DNA of 64,000 bases from Lolium rigidum. Taxonomy: Eukaryota > Streptophyta > Magnoliopsida > Poales > Poaceae. The notes below the pieces were generated by a model that saw only the letters and a program-made list of their open reading frames with translations, did no database searches and had not been told where the DNA came from. A program made the position numbers and the translations under genes. The first letter of the stretch is position 1, and each line of letters opens with the position of its first letter. The stretch covers positions 263,072,736-263,136,735 of the forward strand of contig NC_061508.1 in NCBI RefSeq assembly GCF_022539505.1, given 5' to 3'. Of this stretch, positions 21,064 to 31,088 are shown piece after piece.

Positions 21064-21718
21064 TCATGTTTGGTAGAGACCACAAAAGATGAACGCATGA
21101 ATCAGGCGCTGTGCATTCTTAGTCTGTTCACCATCCCCGCATACAATAACTGTTGTGTTTGTATCTCCAGGTTTTGCATCGTGAACTGTAATTACAGCGC
21201 CAGACATCTGAAACGTGAGCAACACTGTGAGACTTATGACCAAATACTCCGTAAAGGGTTACAGTGACAAATCTTGATAGATTTATCTAGAACTTAGATA
21301 GCCAGACACAACCAAGATAGAAGGGTTATTTGGAATGAGTTAACATGAGCTAAAAAAACTGAAAAGTGATATGAACGGACTGTGTTTTGGCATCAGGACA
21401 AAACGATGAACCAACAAGGCCTTTTCACTAGAGACGAGAATAAGTTAGAACAAGATATCCTTGTGCTCTTGATGAGCACAAGGTAGCAAGGGACAAGTAT
21501 TGGTTATTCTGACGTTAGGTAAACAAAAAAGAGTGTTAAGTACCTTTTTTTATCTCGGCAAGGTCACTGCCATTGGTGCCACAAATATAACCTATGTACT
21601 TGCAAGGGACAACAATTTCAGTTGTTGTACTTGTTGGTGCAGCCACTTGATTTTCACTGCTGATGAATACATGTCAGAACAATGGTACACTATTCTTTAG
21701 AAAAGGATTCTCTCAGCT

Positions 21719-23085
21719 TTTTTTTTTTTTTGAATAACAACAGGAGAACTGTTATATTCATCGCAATAGAGGAGAAGGTCAAGACGACCGGTTGACCCAG
21801 TTTATGAGGAAAACCGAGCCCAAAAACCGTACAAAAGGACCCCATTTTTGAGGGAAAAAGGGTCGAAAAACCGCACAAACAACAGAGCCTCGTCGCCCAC
21901 ACGACACAAAGCCACCATTGCACAAAACAAAGACATCCGTGCCCGGAGCCGCCACTCCGGCTTCCCCTGCTCGGTTTCGAGCCGTAACGCCGCACGGACT
22001 AGACACCTCGTAGCCCAAGCTACACTAGACGACCATCCGCAGACCACAAACGTCGCGCCAAGAGATCCGGGGCCGCCGCCCCGACATGCCAGCCAGACCG
22101 ACCATCCGATCGCGCCGACCGAGCCGACGGACTCGCTACCCACGTAGCACGAGCACGCCACCCTTGCCTTGTTAGACCACAGCCACACCCCATGCGCCTG
22201 TAGTTGCAAGGCCGTTCGAGGCCGCCGCCTCGACGCACCATCCACCGTCTAGAGCCGCCGCCCCGGCGTCCACCATCCTCGGCCGCAAGGCAACCATGCT
22301 TAGTTGATGCAAACCTACCACACAAGTGTCGAGGTCTCCAAAGGCGGCGCCTTCAAGAAGGTAGCGGCATAACTGTCGCCGTCGCCCGCTCACGAGGAGC
22401 TCAGGTTTTCACCAGGAGGACACTAGACACCCGCGACAGCAGGAGATGAAGCTCACGAAGACGCCTTCAAGAAGGAGTACGGCTCCCGTGGGCACCGTCG
22501 TCATCGGCACCTACTCAGGATAGGTGCAAAGCTTTCGCCTGGCATGCCATCTCCGCCATCGAGCTCGCTTGAAGCTCGGGTTGAAGGAGCGCAACCACTA
22601 GAGCATGTGACCTTGCCGCCGACCACCAGACGCCCACACCCTACGCAGCAGCCAAAACCAGCACCACACTCTTCTGCAAACAACTGCCGGAGCACCAGAA
22701 CGGGACGGGAGCCGTCAAAGGTCTGGTCCCCAGCCGCCGCGCCGTCGAGGAGCCGCGCCATGGGCCCGCAAGGCCCAGATCGGCCGGCCGCAGCGACCCC
22801 GACACCTCCACCGCGGCAGGGATGAGGGATCCCTGGCCGCCAGCGCGCTTGCGCGACAACGCGCAGAACCGGAGCAGGGCCTCGCGCCACCACGCAAGGT
22901 CCATGGCCCGCGCGGCCCAGATCCGGGCCCGCGCCGCCAGGCGCAGGAAGAACGCGGCGCGCCTGCCGACCCCGTCGCCCAGCCCGAAGCCCCCGCCACC
23001 ACGCCGACGCCCGCCTGAGGCCGCGCACCACCACCGCAGGCCGCAGCCGCCGCATCCCGAGTTTGCTCCCCCGGTGCTTTTAAGG
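21719..23085 (-). mobile_element. GC-rich non-coding retroposon with poly-A tail, in KH intron 5
   Basis: On the minus strand this block ends in a run of A (plus-strand T run at about 21,719-21,732) preceded by TTCTCCTGTTGTTATTC. The last 50 bases resemble the tail of the LINE at 39,674-44,699 (CTCTCCTGCTGACATTC then poly-A). The remaining 1.3 kb is GC-rich and encodes no domain I recognise, although frames are open because stops are rare. I infer a non-autonomous retroposon using that LINE's machinery. The 5' edge is approximate and no clean target duplication was found. Confidence 0.55.
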
Positions 23086-24740
23086 ATGAGAAAAGCTACA
23101 TATTTAGTTATGTATGGCTTCAACACTAGAACTCCCCACATGGATGGTCCTAGTAAGTATTTCATACAAAAAAAATTCTAAATGACAAATCCTAATTTCA
23201 TAGCCAGACTGTAATTATTTAAATCCAAAAAGAATGATGAAACCTGAATCAAACAGTTGGCATTTAACTTACCTCGCCACTGGTCCCTTTTGGAAATTTA
23301 CAGCTGGTACCATGTCAGGCATGCTTCTTGCAGCGTCAGTCGGCGGTGCCTGCACATGGCAAGGGACTTGATTCTTAGTCATTCAACCACAGTGCCTAAA
23401 TCAGCAATGTGATGTGCATACAAATGATATCGTTTTAAACAAAATGAGATGGCAGGTCATCCTTAATTGCACCCTTTAGTTGGGCCTATCTGACAGTGGA
23501 AGTTCTTAATAGAGCCATTTGTGCATAGTATGCTACCCACAGCATGCTAAAGAATTTATGTTTAATGTCAAACAACAATTGCAATATACTAACCTCAGGA
23601 CCCCAGGTTCTCTGTGAGGGTTGCTCAACATAAGGACGAGGACCTCCTTGTTCGCCACCATACGAGTAGGGCCCAGCACCCATATGTTCCATTGGATGCG
23701 AGGGAGGTGGTCCAGGTGGTCGATGATCTACCATGTCAAAAGGACCCATAGGAGGATGAGTTCTGAAAGGATGCATAGGATAGGGAGGCATGCCTCCAGT
23801 ATGATGTGGTGGAGCTGGTTGATGAGATGTGTTCCCGGCAGGTGGATATGGAGGCATGCCTCCACTAGGATGTGGCTTCGGGGGAATGATGACATCTCTA
23901 ATCCTTCCAGTGATTTGAAGCAATGCATCCTGAATGGACTGGAAGCTACTGGTGACCTGCAACAAGAGCTCTAGAAGTTACAGTCTGACTTGGATCTACT
24001 CAGCAATCCTCCATAAAGTGATCTCATACTCTCTCTTCAGGATGATGATATATTAATTTGTCTACTATGATACCAAAATAGGTGATAACATAAGTATGCC
24101 TAACAAGAAAGAACTGCCAAATGGAGCACTTGGGGCATGAAATAGGAAGTAGTTACAAAATTAACATGAAAGAGTTACAACATGGCTGTACATGGACAAA
24201 AAAAAAATTGAACTTATACAAGAGAAAATTATCTCTGTACTTCCATGCACCCTGGGGTAACTACAAAAAGGTCACATAGATAGAGAAAACTGTGATGTAC
24301 ACAACACCAAAAATCATCATACATAAGTACAGAAAGTCAAAAATCTGAAGTTGGTTGATCAGTAGAGCTAGAACATACCTGAACCAGCTCATCATTTCTT
24401 TGTGCGCATCTTGGAATTTGTTCATTCCCAAATATTCGGATGCTGGCTCCTGTTACTTTCCTCATCTCTGCAATAATGTATCCACCTTTGCCAAGTAGGC
24501 AACCAATATGCTGTGATGGAACAAGAAGCCTAGCAGGTACACCAGAACTTTTATCCATAGACACCTCCGAGATTCTAGAATACACCCGAAGTAATGCGTC
24601 CTGAGATGGGGAATGCATCATTTCAGAATTCTGCACAAAAAACATAGCATCCATCAAACAACTTTCCAGCAACAATACAAAGACAATATAAATCCCCATT
24701 TTCTTGTCAATATTTGTAGATAGAACGAGCATTCAACTTG

Positions 24741-25045
24741 CTTCACATTATGATGATATGCAAGTATTCACCGACATGCAGATCCATGACATAAATGGAC
24801 AGAAAAAGAAGTTAAATGGACAGAAAAAGAAGTTCATCACGGGAGAACTAGGAAATTTAATCAATTGGAACTTAAGAGGAAAATGAGCAATTATTTGCTT
24901 CACACTATGATGATACGCAAGTATTCACCGGCATGCAGATGAGCAGATCCATGACATAAATAGACAGAAAAAGAAGTTCACCACGGGAGAACTAGGAAGT
25001 TTAATCAATTACTAGAACGGAAGAAGAAAATGCGCAATTATTTGT
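24741..25045. repeat. Tandem duplication of about 150 bp in KH intron 2
   Basis: Two copies (about 24,741-24,893 and 24,899-25,045) share ATGATGATA(T/C)GCAAGTATTC and GACAGAAAAAGAAGTTCA. The first copy contains a further internal repeat of AAATGGACAGAAAAAGAAGTT. Intron 2 otherwise shows no feature. Confidence 0.75.
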
Positions 25046-25094
25046 AAGTTTAAAGCCACACCACACGTGCAGATATCACAATTACACGTTCGTC

Positions 25095-25310
25095 TGTCAG
25101 GATCCCGGTGGATCGCTGCTCGAAGAGGATCACAAGAAGAGGGATTTGAGGGAAATCGATCGATAAATTGGATAAATTGCAGGAATTTAATCTTAGATAA
25201 ATGCAGGAAAATAAAGATAAAATTAGGGTTCATATTTCTTGATTGATTGCAAGGGGATACAAGGGTAGGCTTATATAGACCTAACCAACTACAAGATCAC
25301 ACCATATGTG
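25095..25310 (-). repeat. Left LTR of the young element, first part
   Basis: This part begins TGTCAGGATCCC and runs to the Copia insertion; its last five bases ATGTG are the Copia target duplication. It matches 34128-34306 and later pieces of the right LTR with one G/A difference. The LTR continues at 30933-30995. Confidence 0.92.
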
Positions 25311-25685
25311 TGATAGTATCTCTAGCCTCACTTTCATGAAGAAGAGGATGACACTAGGAGAGTTGGGGCAATTTTCGTTGGTTTATTTCACACACATCTC
25401 ACACAATGCCATGCCAGACTGAGGGCACGGGGTTACAGATTTATAGCTGCTAGCCAGCCAGAATATGCTAGTCTAAAAGATGCTAACTACCCGTCCTTGA
25501 TGCCCCTAAAAGCAGTCAAAGATCAGGGGATGCTATCCTATCCTAACAGCCTAACGGACAGTCCTTCACAAAGGACCATGTGTGCTGCAGTCCTATCCTA
25601 ACAGCCTAACGGACGAGTCCTTCACAAAGGACCATGTGTGCTGCAGTAGCTCCACAAAGACCAGACTACAATGACTTATTCATCA
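25311..25685 (-). repeat. Copia 3' LTR, 375 bp
   Basis: Begins TGATAGTATC and ends ATTCATCA. It contains a tandem duplication of about 55-60 bp (CCTATCCTAACAGCCTAACG ... CTGCAGT twice), present in both LTRs. Confidence 0.92.
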
Positions 25686-25689
25686 TTCT

Positions 25690-28600
25690 CCCCTAAGTCT
25701 TGTACGCCGTCTTGCGGGAGCGCCTGAGCCATCCCGATCCGGGAGCAAAGCTCGAGGAACTTGACCCTCCCAAGAGGCTTGGTGAGCAGATCTGCGAGCT
25801 GATCCGTGGTGTTGACGTAGCTTGCATGGATGCTCCCTTCCTCCAAGCAGTCTCGGATGAAGTGGTACCTCAACCGAATGTGCTTGCTCCGTTCATGAAA
25901 AACGGGGTTCTTTGCCGAGGCCGGAGCGGACTTGCTGTCCACCAAGAGCCGCACCGGTCTAGTGTCTCGACCAAGGAGATCACCAAGCGGTCGAGCGAGC
26001 CGTAGCGCACCGAGTGCAAGCGGTGGAGGCTGCTATGTACTCAGCCTCACAGCTGGACATGGCCACCACCTGCCGCTTGATCGATCGCCGACTCACGAGG
26101 CACTTGCCGAGGAAGACGAGGATCCCGCTCGTGCTCTTGCCGGTGTCGATGTCGCCGGCGTGGTCGCCGTCGCCGTACCCGACGAAGTGCGCCGCCCCGA
26201 GACACCTAGGGTAGTGGAGGCCATGGTCGAGAGTCCCCGCAATGTAGCGGATGATCCTCTTCACAGCTCGCAGGTGCTCCGTCGTCGGTCGCTCCATGAA
26301 GCGACTAACGTAGCCGACGGAGAAGGCCAAGTCCGGCCGTGTGTGGGCGAGGTAGCGAAGGCTCCCCACAAGACGCCGGTATTGTGTGGCGTCCACTTCC
26401 TCCGTCGTGCTATCGCGGCTCAATTTCAGCCGCTCCTCCATTGGAGTGAGGGCTGGGTTGCATCCAGTGAGCCCAGCTAGCTCAACGATGCGCTTGGCGT
26501 AGGCGGTCTGCCGAAGCGTGATCCCGGAGTGGTCCTGGTGCACCTCGATCCCCAGATAGAAGGAGAGGAGCCCCAGATCACTCATCTGGAAGGTGGCCTT
26601 CATCTCTTCCTTGAACGCTGCCACCTCTCGCATCCTTGATGCCGGTGATCACCAAGTCGTCGACATAGACGCCCACCAACGAGGTGTTTCGTCCACTCCC
26701 CGTCGGTAGACGGCCGCCTCGTGCGGGCTTTGCTCGAAGCCCATTGCCTTCGCCGTGGAATCCAACTTGGCATTCCACGCCCGTGGTGCCCGCCGCAGCC
26801 ATAGAGAGCCTTGCGCGAGCGGAGTACCTTGCCCTCCCGGCCGGGAATCGCAAATCCCGGCGGCTGCCGCACGTAGACCTCCTCCTTCAAGTCGCCATTG
26901 AGGAAGGCAGACTTGACATCCATGTGATGGACGCGCCGGCCCTCCCGGGCAGCGAGCGCAAGGAGGAGTCGCACGGACTCCATCCGTGCCACGGGAGCGA
27001 AGGCATCGTCGAAGTCGACCCCTCCCGTTGCAAGAAGCCTCGTGCCACCGGGCGAGCCTTGTGCTTGACGATGGCGCCGGCTTCATCCCTCTTCGGCCTT
27101 GAACACCCATTTGAGGGTGATCGCGCGGTGACCACGAGGAGGTCGGCAAGCCGCCGGTGCGGTTCTTCTCGACCGCATCCATCTCCAACCGCATGGCAGC
27201 GCGCCATGCTCTGCGTCTCTCTCGGCCTCCGCAGAGGACCGAGGCTCGCCGTCGTCACGCGCAAGCCGCAGCTCGCGCCTCCGGGTCGCGTGGCACTCGT
27301 CCCGGCACCGGCCGGTCGCCGAGAAGGTTCTCCATCGTACGGTACCGCAGCGGCTCGCCGCCATGATACGCGTCGATGCGCTCCCCATCGTGAGAGAGCG
27401 GGGAAGCGAACTCCACCGGCCGTGCTCAACATGAGCCGGTGTAGACGTGCCCGGAGGAGTGACCGCCGCGTCCGGAGTACGTGGTGACGCCGGGCCGTGG
27501 TGGTGTAGCAACCACCGGGGTCGATGGAGACTTGGGGACCGAGGTAGGCGAGCTTGTTGAGGAAGAGCTGCCTACTCCCCCGGCTGCCTCGAAGTGGACG
27601 TACTCGACAATGAAGTCGTCATACGTCGGAGTCGAGCTGTCCTCCACCGCCTTGCCCCATGCCCACCCTCGCCCTTCGTTGAACACGACGTCGCGCGACG
27701 TGCGCACACGCTGTGTCTTGGGGTCGAGGATGCGGTAGGCCTTCGAGCCCTCCGAGTAGCCAATGAACACTCCCGAGTGCTCCCGTCGTCGAGCTTGCCG
27801 ATGTGGCTGAGCTCCTTGGCGAATGCGAGGGCAGCCAAAGACCCGCAGGTGCGAGACTCGCCGGCTTTCGCCCATGCCAGTGCCTCGTACGGCGTCCCGC
27901 CGTCAAGCGCCTTAGTAGGCGAGCGGTTGAGGATGTAGACGGCCGTCGGCACCGCCTCTCCCCGAAGACAGCCGGCATCTCTCTCCGCTTGAGGAGGGCC
28001 CGAGCCATCCCCACAACCGTCCGGTTGCGCCCGCTCGACGACGCCGTTCGCCGCCGCGGCCGTAAGGCGCGGAGTAGCGGCGCCGGATGCCTTCTCGGCG
28101 CAGCGACGACGCGACCCGGCCGATGTGAATTCGCCGCCGTTATCGGCACGCGACGACGCGCAGCCTTGCGGCCGCACTCCGCCTCCGCGACGAACTCCGC
28201 GAGCGCCCGATGGCGTCCGCCGCCTCTCCCTTGCCGCCGAGGAGCACCACCCACATGTAGCGGGAGAGGTCGTCGACGAGCAGCGAGGAAGTAGCGTCGT
28301 CCTCCCGGTGTGGCCGGTGTCACCGGGCCACACAAGTCCCCGTGCACGAGCTCGAGCTTCTCCTTGGCTGCGAAGCTCGCCTCGCCGGGAAAGGGAGTCG
28401 TCTCGCTTCGTCACAACGCGGACGTCGCAGGACCGCTCCACATGGTCAAGGCACGGCATGCCTCGCACCATCTCCATGGTGCCGAGCCGCTTCGGGGCCT
28501 CGAAGTGAAGGTGCCCGAAGCGCTCGTGCCATCGCCACGCCTCGTCCTCCCGACGAGCAGCGAGACGAGAGGGGTTGTGCCACCCGCACATCAAGAACAT

Positions 28601-30540
28601 AGAGGCGATTTGTGCCTCCGGTTACCTTGGCAAGCGAGTGACGGTGGCGATCCCATATGCGCGGAACTCCGCTCTCGATCGGCACGCGGGAGCCGTTCTC
28701 ATCCGGCTGTCCCGGGCCGATGATGGAGTTCCTCGGTGCGGGGATGTAGTAGACACCGGTGAGCGGCCGGTGCTCTCCGGCTTTGGCGGCGAAGATGACG
28801 GAACCGACGCCCTTGATCTCCACGGCGGAGGCATCCCCAAACCTGACGGAGCCTCGCACGTCGGAGTCGAGCTCGGCGAAGAACTCCCGTCGGCCGGTCA
28901 TGTGGTGGGTGGCGCCGGTGTCGAGGCACCACCCGCCGGCCTTGTCGTTGCGGGAGCAATCGCCGAGAAGGGCGTGTGCTTTCGGCTCGTCAAGGTGGAG
29001 GAGAGTGGTACGGTGGAGAGCGGCCGCCGGTCGGTGCCGCCGGGAGACGGCTCGATGCGGCATGCGCCATGAACGGAGCCGGCTCCTCCTCCCCGCCCCG
29101 TGCGACGTGGGCTTGGCCACGTCGTGGGTCGTCGGCACTCGTTGGCCCGGTGACCAAGCTTGCCGCGGCTTGTGGCGGGCGTCGTCCTTTGCCGGCTTGG
29201 GCTTGCCGGCGCGCGCCTCGCCGGCATCACCTTGCGCCTTGGCATGGCCATCCTTCCGCGCCTTGCGTGGCTTGCCGCGCTTGCGGCCGCTCGTCGAGGA
29301 AGAAGGCTCCCCTTCTTCCTCGTCACCGTGGCCGGCATCCCACCGCTCCCGAGTGAGGAGCGGCTTCCCGCCGGTGGTGATGGGCCCCGACGAAGACCGT
29401 GGCTCGTCGGTGTCGACGACCTTGAGGCGACCTATCGCCTCCTCGATCGTCATGGTGGAGAGGTCCGGCGAGGGACTCGATCGAGCGAGCCATCTCGCTT
29501 GTACTTCTCGGGGACGCGGCGAAAGAGCTTCTCGACGGCTCTCTCCTCGTCGTAGGCGTCATCGCCGAGCCGCACCATCTTCTGCGGTAGAGTGTTAAGA
29601 CGGAGAGCAAAGTCATCAACGTCCTCACCCGGCTTGAAGGCCGGGTTCTCCCACTCCTTGCGAAGTGCTCGCAGGTGTGGACTTGCGAGCACGGTCGGCT
29701 GCCGATGCGTGCCGCGGCGATGGCGTCCCAAGCCTCCTTGGCGATCCGCTTGTGGGAGAGCGAGAACCGCATCTCGGCCGGGACTGCGGCGATGAGGGCG
29801 TCCGGCGCCCGTCGATCCTCATGATGGTCGACGTCGCCGTCGTGGACTCGCCTCCCACATGTGCCGCACTCGGAGCCCGATCTTCATGATCGCGGCCCAC
29901 TCGACGTAGTTGGTTTTGGTGAGGGTAGGCCACCCAACACCGGGACCAACATCCCCGACCACCGTCCGGACCCCGTAGAGGCCGCGGTCTTGGTCATCCC
30001 GGCCCGCCACCGCCGTGCGCGCCTCCTCCGGGAGCGCCATCCCGAGGTGCGCGGGCGTGCTCGGCTGCCCACTGCGCCGCTGCCGCTGCGCCGCCCGTGG
30101 CGCCGCTGCGTCGGCGCCGCCATCGGCAGAACGGAGCCGTTGGCGCCGCCGCGCAGCGACCTCGACCTCCGCCGCCGCCGCACGTGCCGCCTCCGCCGCC
30201 TCGCCGCTTCTACCTCCGCTCCGGCTGCCGCCGGCTCCGCCGCCGCCGGCCTCGATGCCCTTGCTTTCGCCGCAGCCGGCCGCCGCGGCCACTCGTTCAC
30301 GCTCCTCCGCCGCGGCGCGATCGGCCTCCTGCCGACGCCGCGTGCTCGGAGGTAGCCGTGTGCCGAGAGTGGCCGTCGGACATGGCTCGCCGCCGTGGCC
30401 GAGCGCCGCTTCCGACGAGCCGCTGCTCGACAACCCGGACGGAGGAAGTAACCGAGGGCGGTTGAGGCTGCTACTGGTTGGGGCTGCTCCCTTCCTGTGA
30501 AGGGGAGGAGCGAGGAGATGCTCGTGCTGCAAGACAACCT
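25690..30540 (-). pseudogene. Copia gag-pol polyprotein, frameshifted
   Basis: In minus-strand order I see: a gag part with a zinc-knuckle remnant (GKLGHRANECRR, first Cys lost); the protease vicinity (WCLDTGATHHM near 28,920); an integrase zinc region (WHERFGHLHFEAPKRL); the core-to-RT linker (VFIGYSEGSKAYRILDP); reverse transcriptase with YVDD (26656-26667); RNase H (CEAEYIAAS) and the terminal ADLLTKPLGR motif. The frame changes at least six times, many by single-base losses in GC-rich text (for example CCG to CG near 27,780). No complete polyprotein can be made. The coding text is much more GC-rich than its surroundings. Confidence 0.9.
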
Positions 30541-30554
30541 TGCTCGATACCACT

Positions 30555-30927
30555 TGATAGTATCTCTAGCCTCACTTTCATGAAGAAGAGGATGACACTA
30601 GGAAAGTTGGGGCAATTTTCGTTGGTTTATTTCACACACATCTCACACAATGCCATGCCGGACCGAGGGCACGGGGTTACGGATTTATAGCTGCTAGCCA
30701 GCCGAATATGCTAGTCTAAAAGATGCTAACTACCCGTCCTTGATGCCCCTAAAAGCAGTCAAAGATCGGGGGATGCTATCCTATCCTAACAGCCTAACAG
30801 ACAGTCCTTCACAAAGGACCATGTGTGCTGCAGTCCTATCCTAACAGCCTAACAGACAGTCCTTCACAAAGGACCATGTGTGCTGCAGTAGCTCCACAAA
30901 GACCAGACTACAATGACTTATTCATCA
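30555..30927 (-). repeat. Copia 5' LTR, 373 bp
   Basis: Matches 25311-25685 except for about seven transitions and two 1-2 base indels. On the minus strand it is followed by the primer-binding site within 30538-30554. Confidence 0.92.
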
Positions 30928-30932
30928 ATGTG

Positions 30933-30995
30933 GAATACCGATAGTACCCTTACACCCACAAACCCACTACTCCATATCCATACTAGTCCCTGACA
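30933..30995 (-). repeat. Left LTR of the young element, second part
   Basis: GAATACCGATAG to CTGACA continues the LTR after the Copia insertion and is identical to the same part of the right LTR near 44,725-44,786. It is followed by TTACTCCCCCCTC, the reverse complement of a polypurine tract. Confidence 0.9.
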
Positions 30996-31008
30996 TTACT
31001 CCCCCCTC
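30996..31008 (-). other. Polypurine tract of the young element
   Basis: On the minus strand the text reads GAGGGGGGAGTAA immediately before the 3' LTR, the expected position and composition of the second-strand primer. Confidence 0.7.
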
Positions 31009-31088
31009 AAGACCATTGCTCAGCAATGGACAAGTTTCTTCAGAAACTTTTATCATTAACAACTATCTTTCAGGATTCATTCACCATA

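Larger units (their letters stand above)
25311..30927 (-). mobile_element. Ty1/Copia retrotransposon, degenerate, 5617 bp
   Basis: Flanked by ATGTG (25306-25310 and 30928-30932), with LTRs 25311-25685 and 30555-30927 that start TG and end CA. On the minus strand the text after the 5' LTR contains TGGTATCGAGC, a one-base-deleted initiator tRNA-Met site. The internal part shows gag, integrase, reverse transcriptase and RNase H in Copia order. It interrupts the left LTR of the young element. The LTRs differ at about seven transitions and two small indels. Confidence 0.93.

Noticed and set aside
21705..23105. AAGGAT...AGC on both sides of the GC-rich retroposon as a target duplication
   Set aside because: Only about 9 of 15 positions agree, with the middle six different, so it is not convincing.
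21802..23165. Several long overlapping frames in the GC-rich block of KH intron 5
   Set aside because: Frames are open on both strands because AT-rich stops are rare; there is no recognisable domain and the block ends in a retroposon tail.
25932..30500. Many plus-strand frames over the Copia element
   Set aside because: They are antisense to the degenerate gag-pol, whose motifs are clear on the minus strand.
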